This document shows positions 20,933 to 30,227 of a stretch of 64,000 nucleotides of DNA, in pieces. The stretch lies in NCBI RefSeq assembly GCF_002742685.1, contig NZ_PEDM01000009.1:1-64000 (forward strand). Reading direction: 5' to 3'. The notes under the pieces are model-generated. The model was not told where the DNA came from and searched no databases. It saw only the letters and a list, made by a program, of their open reading frames with translations. The number at the start of each line of letters is the position of its first letter. Positions within the stretch are counted from its first letter, which is position 1. The position numbers and the translations under genes were made by a program. This DNA comes from Anoxybacillus flavithermus. Its GTDB lineage: Bacteria > Bacillota > Bacilli > Bacillales > Anoxybacillaceae.

Positions 20933-23329
20933 ATGGAACGTGTATTAGATTTACCATTTGAAGATGTGCTTGGAGATCGATTTGGTCGATATAGTAAATA
21001 TATTATTCAAGAACGCGCCCTACCTGATGCACGCGATGGATTGAAACCAGTGCAGCGTCGCATTTTATATGCAATGTATGTGGATGGAAATACGGCCGAT
21101 AAACCGTTTCGCAAATCAGCGAAGACTGTCGGAAATGTTATCGGTAATTTTCATCCACATGGTGATTCTTCCGTATATGAAGCGATGGTGCGCATGAGCC
21201 AAGAATGGAAAGTAAGAAATGTACTTATTGAAATGCACGGGAATAATGGAAGTATTGATGGAGACCCACCCGCAGCGATGCGTTATACAGAAGCAAGATT
21301 ATCTGCGATTGCATCTGAATTGTTGCGCGACATCGATAAAGAAACGGTAGAATTTGTACCAAACTTTGATGATACAAGCAAAGAACCTGTTGTATTGCCA
21401 GCGATGTTCCCGAATTTACTTGTCAATGGTTCAACAGGCATTTCAGCAGGTTATGCGACAGAAATTCCACCACATCATCTAGGAGAAGTAATTGATGCGG
21501 TAATTATGCGCATTGATCATCCGACTTGTACAGTTGATGATTTAATGACCGTATTAAAAGGTCCGGATTTTCCAACGGGTGGCATCATCCAAGGAAAAGA
21601 AGGCATTAAAACGGCCTACGAAACAGGAAAAGGGAAAATTATTATTCGCGCTAAAGCGACGATCGAACAAGGGAAAGGCGGCAAACAAGCGATTGTGATC
21701 ACGGAAATCCCTTACGAAGTCAATAAAGCGAATGTAGTTAAAAAAATTGATGAATTGCGCCTTGAAAAAAAGTTGGAAGGAATTGTTGATGTGCGTGATG
21801 AAACAGATCGCACAGGTTTACGCATCGTTATCGAAGTGAAAAAAGACGGCAACGCAGAAGGTATTTTAAACTATTTGTATAAAAATACTGATTTGCAAAT
21901 TACGTACAATTTCAACATGGTTGCCATCCATGAGCGTCGTCCAAAGTTATTAAGCTTGCCGCAATTATTAGATGCATATATCGAACATCAAAAAGAAGTG
22001 GTTGCCAATCGTTCGCGTTATGAATTACGAAAAGCAAAAGAACGTGCTCATATCTTAGAAGGATTAATGAAAGCTGTATCCATTTTAGATGAAATCATCG
22101 CAACGATTCGCGCTTCTCAAGATAAAAAAGACGCTAAAACGAATTTGATGGATCGATATGGGTTTACAGAACCTCAAGCGGAAGCTATTGTCACATTGCA
22201 ATTATATCGTTTGACGAATACAGATATTTATGATTTGCGTGAAGAAGCAAATGCGCTCCATGATAAAATTGAGCAATTAACATCCATTTTAGAAAGTGAA
22301 AAAAAGCTATTATCTGTCATTAAATCAGAATTGAGAAAAATGAAAAAAACGTATGCCGATGAACGAAGAACGACCATTGAAGAAGAAATAAAAGAAATTA
22401 AAATCGAAATGAACGTTGTCATTCCAGAGGAAGATGTCATCGTCACTATTACAAAAGACGGATATATCAAACGCACGAGCCTTCGATCTTATAGCGCCTC
22501 TAACGGACAGGATATCGGGATGAAAGAAGGAGATAGGTTGCTCGGGATGTTTGAGATGAACACAACACATACGTTATTGTTATTCACAAATAAAGGTAAC
22601 TATTTATATTGTCCTGTTTATGAAATTCCAGACATTCGCTGGAAAGATCTTGGTCAACACATTTCTCATATAATTCCGCTTGATCGGGACGAACAACTGA
22701 TTAGCGCCATCCCAATCACAGATTTTGAAAACGGTTATCTATTATTTATTACAAAACAAGGATTGGTGAAAAAAACACATCTCGTTCATTATAAAGCGCA
22801 ACGTTATTCTAAGCCGCTTGTTGCTATGCGATTGAAAGAAGATGATGAAGTTGTGAACGTGTATCAAACAGATGGCACAGGCCGTATATTCCTCGTCACG
22901 CAATACGGATACGGATTATTGTTTTCAGAAGAAGAAATAGGAGAAGTAGGCGTTCGAGCAGCGGGAGTAAAAGGCATTCATTTAAAAGACGGAGATTATG
23001 TTGTTTCTGGTCAACAGGCAACAGACGAAAACATAATACTTGTAACAAAACGTGGAGCAGTGAAAAAAATCGCTCGAACAGAGGTCGAACCGTCTACTCG
23101 TGCGAAACGAGGACAACTTCTCGTTAAAGAAGTGAAGACGAATCCACATCGATTAGTAAACTGTCATTTCCTCTCACATGGACATGTTGTTTTAAAAACA
23201 GAGAAAGGGATAATTGAAGAAGTCAACGTTGACGAACTACGATTAAGTGATCGATATGGCAATGTCACATACGTGCTTGATTATGATGAAGTTGGTAACG
23301 TGACAGATGCGTGGTTGAAATGGTCATAA
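20933..23329 (+). CDS. parC: DNA topoisomerase IV subunit A
   Basis: The 798-residue DNA-cleaving subunit. The breakage-reunion domain includes the catalytic tyrosine in [11 protein letters not shown] and the quinolone region ([17 protein letters not shown]). A long coiled-coil precedes the C-terminal beta-pinwheel (about 500-798), whose blades are seen as repeated GYIKRT, GLVKKT and GAVKKI units. Confidence 0.96.
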   Translation: MERVLDLPFEDVLGDRFGRYSKYIIQERALPDARDGLKPVQRRILYAMYVDGNTADKPFRKSAKTVGNVIGNFHPHGDSSVYEAMVRMSQEWKVRNVLIEMHGNNGSIDGDPPAAMRYTEARLSAIASELLRDIDKETVEFVPNFDDTSKEPVVLPAMFPNLLVNGSTGISAGYATEIPPHHLGEVIDAVIMRIDHPTCTVDDLMTVLKGPDFPTGGIIQGKEGIKTAYETGKGKIIIRAKATIEQGKGGKQAIVITEIPYEVNKANVVKKIDELRLEKKLEGIVDVRDETDRTGLRIVIEVKKDGNAEGILNYLYKNTDLQITYNFNMVAIHERRPKLLSLPQLLDAYIEHQKEVVANRSRYELRKAKERAHILEGLMKAVSILDEIIATIRASQDKKDAKTNLMDRYGFTEPQAEAIVTLQLYRLTNTDIYDLREEANALHDKIEQLTSILESEKKLLSVIKSELRKMKKTYADERRTTIEEEIKEIKIEMNVVIPEEDVIVTITKDGYIKRTSLRSYSASNGQDIGMKEGDRLLGMFEMNTTHTLLLFTNKGNYLYCPVYEIPDIRWKDLGQHISHIIPLDRDEQLISAIPITDFENGYLLFITKQGLVKKTHLVHYKAQRYSKPLVAMRLKEDDEVVNVYQTDGTGRIFLVTQYGYGLLFSEEEIGEVGVRAAGVKGIHLKDGDYVVSGQQATDENIILVTKRGAVKKIARTEVEPSTRAKRGQLLVKEVKTNPHRLVNCHFLSHGHVVLKTEKGIIEEVNVDELRLSDRYGNVTYVLDYDEVGNVTDAWLKWS

Positions 23330-23397
23330 TTCCCTTGCATTCATTTATGATTTCAATTATATTGAAAAAGGTATAGTTTGTGTGTGGGGGATTTATG

Positions 23398-23784
23398 ATG
23401 AGATTTAAACGCCAAGAACCTTTTCGATATCAATTTGGTCAACCGATTCCGTGTACGTTTCGTATTACACGTATAGGAGAACGGGAAGTAGAAACGGATA
23501 AAGGAGCGGCCGAAATTCACGATATTAGTCCACGCGGTGTCCGAATGGAAACCACCTTAAATTTGCCGATTGACTCCGCCAAAGGTGAAATTGAAGTGGA
23601 GTTACAGTTTACGATTGTTGATCAACCAATAAACGTGCGTGGGGTTGTCATTTGGAAAAAAACATCGGTAAATGAGTTTCAATATGGTCTTTCTTTAGAG
23701 ATTTCTAAGCAAGAAGAAATGCAATTAATTGGTGAAATTAAACGACATGCAGCGATGTATGCGCGAAAAAAAGAAAGTAAGTAG
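23398..23784 (+). CDS. PilZ-domain protein
   Basis: A 128-residue protein with a PilZ-like beta-barrel. RFKRQEPFRY provides the basic N-terminal motif and DISPRGVRM resembles the D/NxSxxG motif that binds cyclic di-GMP. It may therefore sense c-di-GMP, although the first arginine motif is not the canonical RxxxR. ATG 23398 has better spacing from GGGGG than ATG 23395. It stands alone and ends at a terminator. Confidence 0.75.
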   Translation: MRFKRQEPFRYQFGQPIPCTFRITRIGEREVETDKGAAEIHDISPRGVRMETTLNLPIDSAKGEIEVELQFTIVDQPINVRGVVIWKKTSVNEFQYGLSLEISKQEEMQLIGEIKRHAAMYARKKESK

Positions 23785-23787
23785 AAA

Positions 23788-23850
23788 AAGATGCCTTTGA
23801 AGTGCTCCCTTTCTGACAGAGGACACTTCAATATAGGCATCTTTTTTTCT
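23788..23850 (+). terminator. Terminator after the PilZ gene
   Basis: AAAGATGCCT (23788-23797) pairs with AGGCATCTTT (23835-23844); GAAGTG / CACTTC extends the stem inside. A run of T follows. Confidence 0.85.
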
Positions 23851-23880
23851 TAAAATTTCTTAAGAATTGTTTGAAAGCGG

Positions 23881-23946
23881 TTGACTTACTTGTATATACA
23901 AGTTAAAATAAAAAACGAATAAACAAACTTGTATATACAAGTTTGT
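23881..23946 (+). promoter_or_regulatory. treP promoter with two TreR operators
   Basis: TTGACT (23881-23886), a 17-base spacer and TAAAAT (23904-23909) form the promoter. The palindrome ACTTGTATATACAAGT occurs twice: 23888-23903, filling the spacer exactly, and 23927-23942, where it is part of a 24-bp perfect palindrome (23923-23946). TTGTATATACAA is the known core of the B. subtilis TreR operator. A half-matching cre-like sequence (TGTAAACGTTTCA, 23956-23968) follows; it is one base short of consensus. Confidence 0.88.
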
Positions 23947-23990
23947 AAAAGGTGATGTAAACGTTTCAATCTTCAATCAAGGAGGAATAA

Positions 23991-25397
23991 ATGATGCGAC
24001 AATCCGTGGAACAAATTGTTCAAGCAGTCGGTGGGAAGGAGAATATTATTGCGGCTACACATTGTGTGACGCGCCTTCGTTTTGCGTTAAAAGACGAAGG
24101 AAAAGTTGATAAAGAAGCGCTAGAAAATATTGATATTGTTAAAGGTTCATTTTCAGTTAACGGTCAGTTTCAAGTGGTGATTGGGCAAGGATTAGTTGAA
24201 AAAGTCTACAATGAAATGATTGAAATGACCGGGATGGGTCGTGCAACGAAACAAGATATTAAAGATGTCGCGGAAAAAAAATTAAATCCGATACAACGGG
24301 CCATTAAAACGTTAGCTGATATTTTTATTCCCATTTTACCTGCCATCGTCACAGCCGGTTTATTGATGGGGATTAACAACATTTTAACAGGTCCAGGAAT
24401 TTTTTATGAAGGAAAATCGATTGTTGATGTTCATGAACAATGGCGCGATTTTGCTGATATGATTAACTTAATTGCCAATACAGCGTTCGTCTTTTTGCCT
24501 GGGTTAATTGGTTGGTCCGCTGTTAAAAAGTTTGGTGGAAGCGAGTTGCTCGGAATTGTACTCGGACTTATGCTTGTTCATCCAGCGTTATTAAATGCAT
24601 GGGCATATGCTTCAGCTGTGCAAGAAGGAATAGTGCCGTATTGGAATTTATTTGGATTTGATGTTCAAAAAATTGGTTATCAAGGTCAAGTATTACCGAT
24701 TTTAATTTCATCATATGTGTTAGCGAAATTGGAACAATTTTTGAAAAAACGCATTCCGGAATCATTTCAATTGTTGCTTGTTGCTCCAATTGCATTGCTT
24801 GTGACAGGGTTTGTTTCCTTTATTGCGATCGGTCCTGTGACGTTTGGTATTGCAAACGCTTTAACAGATGGTCTTGTCGTTTTATTTGATCGTTTTGCTG
24901 CATTAGGTGGGCTCGTATATGGAGGATTATACGCTGTTCTTGTTGTCACAGGAATGCATCATACGTTTTTAGCGGTAGATTTACAACTGATCGGTAGTAC
25001 AGGCGGGACATTTCTATGGCCGATGCTTGCCTTATCAAACATCGCACAAGGTTCAGCAGCACTTGCAATGGTGTTCGCAACGAAAGATGAAAAATTAAAA
25101 GGTTTATCGTTTACATCGGCTGTATCCGCTTATTTAGGCATTACAGAACCAGCGATGTTTGGTGTAAACTTACGATTCCGCTATCCATTCATTTCAGCCT
25201 TAATTGGTTCGGCAACAGCAGGCATTTTTATTACAATGAATAAAGTAAAGGCATCTTCTATTGGTGTCGGTGGATTACCTGGCTTTTTATCTATCTTCCC
25301 TGATAAATGGGTACCATTTTTCATCGGCATGGCTATTGTTCTTATCGTTCCATTTACATTGACATACATCTTGGCAAAGACGAAAGGCGGTAAGTAA
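23991..25397 (+). CDS. treP: PTS trehalose-specific EIIBC component
   Basis: A 468-residue sugar permease that imports trehalose as trehalose 6-phosphate. The EIIB domain (about 1-80) has its phospho-cysteine in ATHCVTRLRF; the EIIC domain (about 105-465) has about ten membrane segments. There is no EIIA domain, so it must borrow EIIA from another PTS, as TreP does in B. subtilis. ATG 23994 is an equally good start. First gene of the tre operon. Confidence 0.94.
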   Translation: MMRQSVEQIVQAVGGKENIIAATHCVTRLRFALKDEGKVDKEALENIDIVKGSFSVNGQFQVVIGQGLVEKVYNEMIEMTGMGRATKQDIKDVAEKKLNPIQRAIKTLADIFIPILPAIVTAGLLMGINNILTGPGIFYEGKSIVDVHEQWRDFADMINLIANTAFVFLPGLIGWSAVKKFGGSELLGIVLGLMLVHPALLNAWAYASAVQEGIVPYWNLFGFDVQKIGYQGQVLPILISSYVLAKLEQFLKKRIPESFQLLLVAPIALLVTGFVSFIAIGPVTFGIANALTDGLVVLFDRFAALGGLVYGGLYAVLVVTGMHHTFLAVDLQLIGSTGGTFLWPMLALSNIAQGSAALAMVFATKDEKLKGLSFTSAVSAYLGITEPAMFGVNLRFRYPFISALIGSATAGIFITMNKVKASSIGVGGLPGFLSIFPDKWVPFFIGMAIVLIVPFTLTYILAKTKGGK

Positions 25398-25398
25398 T

Positions 25399-27063
25399 AT
25401 GCATCCATGGTGGAAAACAGCGGTCGTGTATCAAATTTATCCAAAAAGTTTTAAAGATACAAACGGTGATGGAATTGGCGACTTGCAAGGAGTCATAGAA
25501 AAACTCGATTATTTAAAAATGCTTGGGGTGGACGCCATTTGGCTCACCCCGATTTACGAGTCGCCGCAGCGTGATAATGGATATGACATTAGCGACTACT
25601 ATCGTATTTATGAACCGTACGGTAAAATGGAAGATTTTGATAAACTTATTGCGGAAGCGCATAAGCGCAACATAAAAATTGTAATCGATATCGTTGTGAA
25701 CCATACGTCAACAGATCATGAATGGTTCCAACAAGCTCGCTCATCTAAAGATAACCCGTATCGTCATTTTTACATTTGGAGAGATAAACCAAACAATTGG
25801 CAATCGAAATTTGGGGGATCAGCTTGGGAGTATGATGAACAAACAGGACAATATTATTTACACTTGTTCGATGTTACACAAGCTGATTTAAACTGGGAAA
25901 ACGAAGAAGTGCGTAAGCGTTTATATGACATGATGCATTTTTGGTTACAAAAAGGAGTAGACGGCTTCCGTTTAGATGTCATTAATTTAATTTCGAAAGA
26001 TCAACGATTTTTAGACGATGATGGATCTATTCCCCCTGGAGATGGAAGAAAATATTATACAGACGGTCCACGCATTCATGAATTTTTACAAGAAATGAAT
26101 CGAGAAGTATTTTCGAAGTACGATATGATGACAGTAGGGGAGATGTCATCAACGACAATTGATCATTGTATTTTATATACAAATCCTGATCGTCATGAAC
26201 TGAATATGACATTTAATTTCCATCATTTAAAAGTCGACTATCCAAATGGAGAGAAGTGGGCAGTTGCTGATTTTGATTTTTTACAGTTAAAAAAGATTTT
26301 ATCAGAATGGCAAGTTCACATGCATAAAGGTGGTGGTTGGAACGCATTATTTTGGTGCAATCATGACCAGCCACGCATCGTTTCTCGTTATGGGGATGAC
26401 GAACGCTATCATAAACAATCAGCAAAAATGCTTGCAACAACGATTCATATGATGCAAGGCACCCCTTTTATTTATCAAGGTGAAGAAATTGGAATGACTG
26501 ATCCAAAATTTGAACGAATCGATGATTATCGAGATGTCGAATCATTAAATATGTACCGAATATTAAAAGGACAAGGAAAAAGTGAACCAGAGGTATTGCA
26601 TATTTTACAGCGAAAATCTCGTGACAACTCTCGAACACCGATGCAATGGAGCGATGAAGCACATGCAGGCTTTACAACTGGGACGCCTTGGATTTCTGTG
26701 GCTAATAACTATGGAGAAATTAATGTTCAACGAGCATTACAAGATCCGACATCTATTTTTTATCATTATCAAAAACTCATTCAGTTGCGTAAACGATACG
26801 ACATCATTACGACAGGGGATTACGAACTCATTTTAGAAGACCATCCTTCGATTTTTGCATATATTCGCAACGGAAACGATGAAAAACTTGTTGTGATTAA
26901 TAATTTTTACGGACAAGAAACGTTGTTTGAATGGCCAGAACATGTCGACATCACAGAATATAAAAGCGAAATGTTATTATCGAACTATGACGACTCACCA
27001 AGCGATTTTACAAAAATGATGTTGCGTCCGTATGAATCGATTGTTTATTACTTGAAAAAATAA
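25399..27063 (+). CDS. treA: Trehalose-6-phosphate hydrolase
   Basis: A 554-residue GH13 alpha-glucosidase that splits trehalose 6-phosphate into glucose and glucose 6-phosphate. The family regions DIVVNHTS, GFRLDVIN (nucleophile Asp), GEMSS (acid Glu) and NHDQPR (third Asp) are intact. It starts one base after the treP stop. Oligo-1,6-glucosidase is the nearest alternative, but the operon settles the call. Confidence 0.94.
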   Translation: MHPWWKTAVVYQIYPKSFKDTNGDGIGDLQGVIEKLDYLKMLGVDAIWLTPIYESPQRDNGYDISDYYRIYEPYGKMEDFDKLIAEAHKRNIKIVIDIVVNHTSTDHEWFQQARSSKDNPYRHFYIWRDKPNNWQSKFGGSAWEYDEQTGQYYLHLFDVTQADLNWENEEVRKRLYDMMHFWLQKGVDGFRLDVINLISKDQRFLDDDGSIPPGDGRKYYTDGPRIHEFLQEMNREVFSKYDMMTVGEMSSTTIDHCILYTNPDRHELNMTFNFHHLKVDYPNGEKWAVADFDFLQLKKILSEWQVHMHKGGGWNALFWCNHDQPRIVSRYGDDERYHKQSAKMLATTIHMMQGTPFIYQGEEIGMTDPKFERIDDYRDVESLNMYRILKGQGKSEPEVLHILQRKSRDNSRTPMQWSDEAHAGFTTGTPWISVANNYGEINVQRALQDPTSIFYHYQKLIQLRKRYDIITTGDYELILEDHPSIFAYIRNGNDEKLVVINNFYGQETLFEWPEHVDITEYKSEMLLSNYDDSPSDFTKMMLRPYESIVYYLKK

Positions 27064-27090
27064 TGGTAAAATATTTTTCGGTGATAAACA

Positions 27091-27813
27091 ATGAGTGAAA
27101 ACAAATATTTGTCCATTTATAATGACTTGTTATCGAAAATTGAAAAGGGAATATTTAAACCTGGAATGAAAATTCCTTCTGAAAATCAGCTTGTTGAACA
27201 ATATGAGACATCGCGAGAAACGATTCGCAAAGCGCTCAATTTACTTTCGGAACATGGGTATATTCAAAAAATTAAAGGAAAAGGTTCCATTGTATTAGAC
27301 GTTCGTAAATTCGATTTCCCGATTTCAGGACTGATTAGTTTTAAAGAATTAGCACAAAAGTTAGGAAAACCTTCGCGAACGATTGTTGAGCAACTTGAAG
27401 TGATGAAGCCCGATGACATGTTAAAAAAGCATCTCCATGTGACAGCGAGAGAGGACATTTGGAAAGTAGTACGCGTGCGAGAAATTGAAGGCGAGCGCAT
27501 TATTTTAGATAAAGATTTTTTTAACAAAAAATTTGTTCCGTTTTTGTCTAAAGATATATGTGAGCGCTCCATTTATGAATATTTAGAAAAAGAATTGCAA
27601 TTAAAAATTAGCTTTGCCAAAAAGGAATTTTTCGTCGAAGAGTGTACGGATGAAGATCGAAAGTATTTACATGTTGAACAATATACGCACGTTGTTGTCG
27701 TGCGGAATTACGTTTATTTAGATGATGCGAGTTTGTTTCAATATACAGAGTCCCGTCATCGTCTTGATAAATTTCGATTTGTTGATTTTGCGCGGCGCAT
27801 TCATTTGCATTAA
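27091..27813 (+). CDS. treR: Trehalose operon repressor TreR
   Basis: A 240-residue GntR/HutC-family regulator. The N-terminal winged helix (IPSENQLVEQYETSRETIRKA, about 30-50) binds the palindromes before treP; the UTRA domain (about 85-235) senses trehalose 6-phosphate. It lies at the end of the operon it controls. Confidence 0.93.
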   Translation: MSENKYLSIYNDLLSKIEKGIFKPGMKIPSENQLVEQYETSRETIRKALNLLSEHGYIQKIKGKGSIVLDVRKFDFPISGLISFKELAQKLGKPSRTIVEQLEVMKPDDMLKKHLHVTAREDIWKVVRVREIEGERIILDKDFFNKKFVPFLSKDICERSIYEYLEKELQLKISFAKKEFFVEECTDEDRKYLHVEQYTHVVVVRNYVYLDDASLFQYTESRHRLDKFRFVDFARRIHLH

Positions 27814-27834
27814 AAATCATGGTATCGTCCCAAA

Positions 27835-27948
27835 AGAGGTGTAATGCTCCTGTATAGGGCAACATGGTAAAATAGACCACCACTAAAACCTAGTAAAACC
27901 AAAGGTTCCAGGGGTGGTCTATTTCACATACTTCGGTGAAATTTCACC
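27835..27948. repeat. Unexplained inverted-repeat block after treR
   Basis: AAATAGACCACC (27870-27881) and GGTGGTCTATTT (27913-27924) are perfect 12-bp arms around a 31-base interval. GGTGAAATTTCACC (27935-27948) is a 14-bp perfect palindrome just beyond. There is no T-run, so it does not look like a simple terminator. It may be a remnant of a mobile element end. No coding sense was found. Confidence 0.4.
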
Positions 27949-27973
27949 AAAAAGGGGCTTTTGAGTGAGCCCC
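27949..27973 (-). terminator. Terminator of rpmG
   Basis: On the minus strand GGGGCT-N8-AGCCCC (27968-27973 with 27954-27959) is followed by five T (27949-27953). Confidence 0.75.
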
Positions 27974-27974
27974 A

Positions 27975-28124
27975 TTATTTTGTTTCACGATGTAATGTGT
28001 GGCGTTTCAAACGTGGGCAATATTTTTTTAATTCAAGTCGTTCAGGATTGTTCCGCTTATTTTTTGTTGTTATGTAGTTACGGTCTCCAGTTTCTGTACA
28101 TTGCAAAACAACTTTCACACGCAT
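27975..28124 (-). CDS. rpmG: 50S ribosomal protein L33, zinc-free (C-minus) type
   Basis: A 49-residue ribosomal protein L33, recognised by [20 protein letters not shown] and the HTLHRETK tail. Zinc-binding L33 proteins have two CxxC pairs; here the pairs read C-T-E-T and C-P-R-L, so a zinc site cannot form. Such C-minus copies replace the zinc form when zinc is scarce and are usually under Zur. AAGGAGC precedes the ATG. A Zur box in the promoter agrees with this reading. Confidence 0.92.
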   Translation of the reverse strand: MRVKVVLQCTETGDRNYITTKNKRNNPERLELKKYCPRLKRHTLHRETK

Positions 28125-28151
28125 ATAGGCACGCTCCTTATAGAGAAAATA

Positions 28152-28198
28152 GTAATCATTACGTTTTGTATCATAATATAAAAATGCCTCTTTGTCAA
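28152..28198 (-). promoter_or_regulatory. rpmG promoter with Zur box
   Basis: On the minus strand: TTGACA (28193-28198), a 17-base spacer, TATGAT (28170-28175), then GTAATGATTAC (28152-28162), which includes the Zur core TAATNATTA. Over 15 positions 13 match the B. subtilis Zur consensus TCGTAATNATTACGA. The operator covers the transcription start, a repressing position. Confidence 0.82.
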
Positions 28199-28200
28199 CA

Positions 28201-28224
28201 ATCGTAGCCGGAATCATCCCGACT
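28201..28224 (-). terminator. Hairpin at the speE stop
   Basis: On the minus strand AATCGTAGTCGG, a loop, then CCGGCTACGATT form a 12-bp stem with one G-U pair. The stem contains the speE stop codon and abuts the rpmG -35 box. It lacks a proper U-tract, so termination is uncertain. Confidence 0.45.
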
Positions 28225-29071
28225 ACGATTGGAGATGTTCTTTCATAAATTGTGGAAGACGGAAGCATTGGTTTAATACATCCGCATTTGCGTATTTCGT
28301 TTGTTTTGTGAATGTGTTGAGTCGTTCAAATGAAATAGGTTGTTTACCACCGAGCGTAAAGCTCCATAGCCCGCCAGGATATGTTGGAACAGTAGCTGTA
28401 TATACGTGTACATGCGGGAATAAATGACGAATATTTGTATATGTTTGTTTCAATACGTCCATATGAAAAATAGGGGATTGGCTTTGACAAACCATCATTC
28501 CATCTTCTTTGAGCGCTTCATGCACACTTTTGTAAAAATCGTATTCAAATAATACTTGTGCAGGACCAATTGGATCGGACGAGTCAATAATAATGACATC
28601 GTACGTATTCACACGGTCTTTCACAAATTGAACCCCATCTTTATATATATATTGCACACGTGGGTCCGAAAGATTTCCGGATACTTCAGGTAAATGTTCT
28701 TTACATGCTTGAACAACAAGTTCATCAATTTCGACGAGATGGATTTCTTCTACCTCTTCATATTTCGCCACTTCACGAGCTGCGCCACAATCACCTCCAC
28801 CAATAATTAAAACTTTCTTTGGCGACGGATGAAGAGAAAGAGGAACATGTGCGATCATCTCGTTATAAATATGACCATCAATGGAAGTGGTTTGTACAAC
28901 TCCGTCAAGTACGAGCATTCTTCCGAAGTCGTATGAGTCTAAAATCATGACATGTTGAAATGGTGAATGCTCTGAGTAAATGATTTCTTTAATGCGATAA
29001 CTAATTTTTAAATTTTCCCGTTCATCTTCTGTTAACCATAATTGACCATTTTGTTCTTTTATGTAGTTCAT
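28223..29071 (-). CDS. speE: Polyamine aminopropyltransferase (spermidine synthase)
   Basis: A 282-residue enzyme that transfers aminopropyl from decarboxylated SAM to putrescine. The nucleotide motif [16 protein letters not shown] and the acidic catalytic segment [12 protein letters not shown] are present. I start at the ATG following GAGGAGG (29071) rather than the TTG six codons upstream. No speB or other polyamine gene adjoins it here. Confidence 0.93.
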   Translation of the reverse strand: MNYIKEQNGQLWLTEDERENLKISYRIKEIIYSEHSPFQHVMILDSYDFGRMLVLDGVVQTTSIDGHIYNEMIAHVPLSLHPSPKKVLIIGGGDCGAAREVAKYEEVEEIHLVEIDELVVQACKEHLPEVSGNLSDPRVQYIYKDGVQFVKDRVNTYDVIIIDSSDPIGPAQVLFEYDFYKSVHEALKEDGMMVCQSQSPIFHMDVLKQTYTNIRHLFPHVHVYTATVPTYPGGLWSFTLGGKQPISFERLNTFTKQTKYANADVLNQCFRLPQFMKEHLQS

Positions 29072-29182
29072 AACTTCCTCCTCTAACAACGTATTTTACA
29101 CCTTTTTTATATTAATATATTTCTGCATGAGTTTGCAAAGGGTGAGAACAATATGTGCAAAAATTGCAATAGTCTTTTTTTT

Positions 29183-29213
29183 CGCAAACGTTTACAAAAA
29201 TAAAGTGTTGACA
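29183..29213 (+). promoter_or_regulatory. Possible cre-like site and -35 before the formate channel gene
   Basis: TGTAAACGTTTGCG (minus strand, 29183-29196) matches the cre consensus at 12 of 14 positions, and TTGACA lies at 29208-29213. The -10 is not clear. The 240-base divergent interval 29072-29311 holds nothing else I recognise. Confidence 0.35.
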
Positions 29214-29311
29214 GTTCTTTTAACATTTACATAAATGCATTGAAAAACAGAGGGAAGAGGAGTAGGATAAAGTGTGAAAAACATCACAAAAACAGAAAGA
29301 GAAGTGAGGAA

Positions 29312-30139
29312 ATGATGGACGCTTTACAAACATGCAAAGAGCTCGCATTAAAAAAACGATCCATTTTGCAAACATCACCGCTTCAATATATGATTCGTGC
29401 TGCTTTAGCAGGTGTATATATCGGTTTTGCTCTTGTTCTTTGTGTTCGGGTTGGTCAATACTTTTATGAAACACATTCACCAGCGACTTATTTAGTAAGT
29501 GGCATTTTCTTCGGGATTGCTCTTGTGCTGATTATGTATGGTGGGGCAGAATTGTTTACAGGAAATACGATGTACTTTACGGTTAGTACCTTGCAAAGAG
29601 AAACGACGATTGGAGACACGTTTCGTAACTGGATAGCATGTTATAGCGGGAATTTGCTCGGTGCTGTTTTCTTTGCTTTTTTAATTGCACAGTCAGGAAT
29701 TTTTCATGATCTTCCGATGGATCATTTACTATTTGCGATTGCATTGAAGAAAATGCATGCAACAACGTTACAACTATTTATAAAAGGGGTGTTATGTAAC
29801 TGGCTCGTTTGTTTAGCTATTTTTATTCCGATGCAAATGAAAGAAGATATCGCAAAAATATTTGCTATGATTTTAATTGTTTTCGTCTTTTTTGCTTCTG
29901 GATATGAACACTCGATTGCAAATTTCGTTATTTTCTCCCTTGCATTAGCTGTTCAACATCCTGATACGATTCATGTGGCAGGAATCGTCCATAACATCAT
30001 ACCTGTAACGCTTGGCAATATTGTCGGCGGGTCGTTATTTATGGGGGCGTTATACACGTATCTTTCATCTTCTTCTGCTAAACAATCTGCTCCCACATGG
30101 AAAGGAGCTTTTGGCGCACGAAAAATAATGAATAAGTAA
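29312..30139 (+). CDS. Formate/nitrite transporter family channel
   Basis: A 275-residue FNT-family membrane protein with about six hydrophobic segments. The segments GAELFTGNTMYF (about 85-96) and GNLLGAVFFAF, and the late NIVGGSLFMGALY, are family loops lining the pore. It could carry formate, nitrite or hydrosulfide; the sequence alone does not decide. The next gene, purU, releases formate, which favours formate. ATG 29312 (or 29315) follows GTGAGGA. Confidence 0.85.
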   Translation: MMDALQTCKELALKKRSILQTSPLQYMIRAALAGVYIGFALVLCVRVGQYFYETHSPATYLVSGIFFGIALVLIMYGGAELFTGNTMYFTVSTLQRETTIGDTFRNWIACYSGNLLGAVFFAFLIAQSGIFHDLPMDHLLFAIALKKMHATTLQLFIKGVLCNWLVCLAIFIPMQMKEDIAKIFAMILIVFVFFASGYEHSIANFVIFSLALAVQHPDTIHVAGIVHNIIPVTLGNIVGGSLFMGALYTYLSSSSAKQSAPTWKGAFGARKIMNK

Positions 30140-30142
30140 GAA

Positions 30143-30172
30143 AAATAGTCGGGATATGTTCTCGACTATTTG
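30143..30172 (+). terminator. Terminator after the FNT gene
   Basis: AAATAGTCG (30143-30151) pairs with CGACTATTT (30163-30171), then a T-rich stretch. Confidence 0.7.
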
Positions 30173-30227
30173 TTTATTTGTTATAATAATGGCTATTATT
30201 TATTTCATCGTTTTATAGGGGGAAGTT

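Noticed and set aside
23956-23968. cre box before treP
   Set aside because: One base short between the half-sites; noted only as a weak possibility.
27835-27948. T-box, riboswitch or tRNA after treR
   Set aside because: No anticodon or T-box sequence, no conserved riboswitch core, no cloverleaf.
28223-29071. speE as a methyltransferase
   Set aside because: The [10 protein letters not shown] and DSSDPIGPA motifs are specific to aminopropyltransferases.
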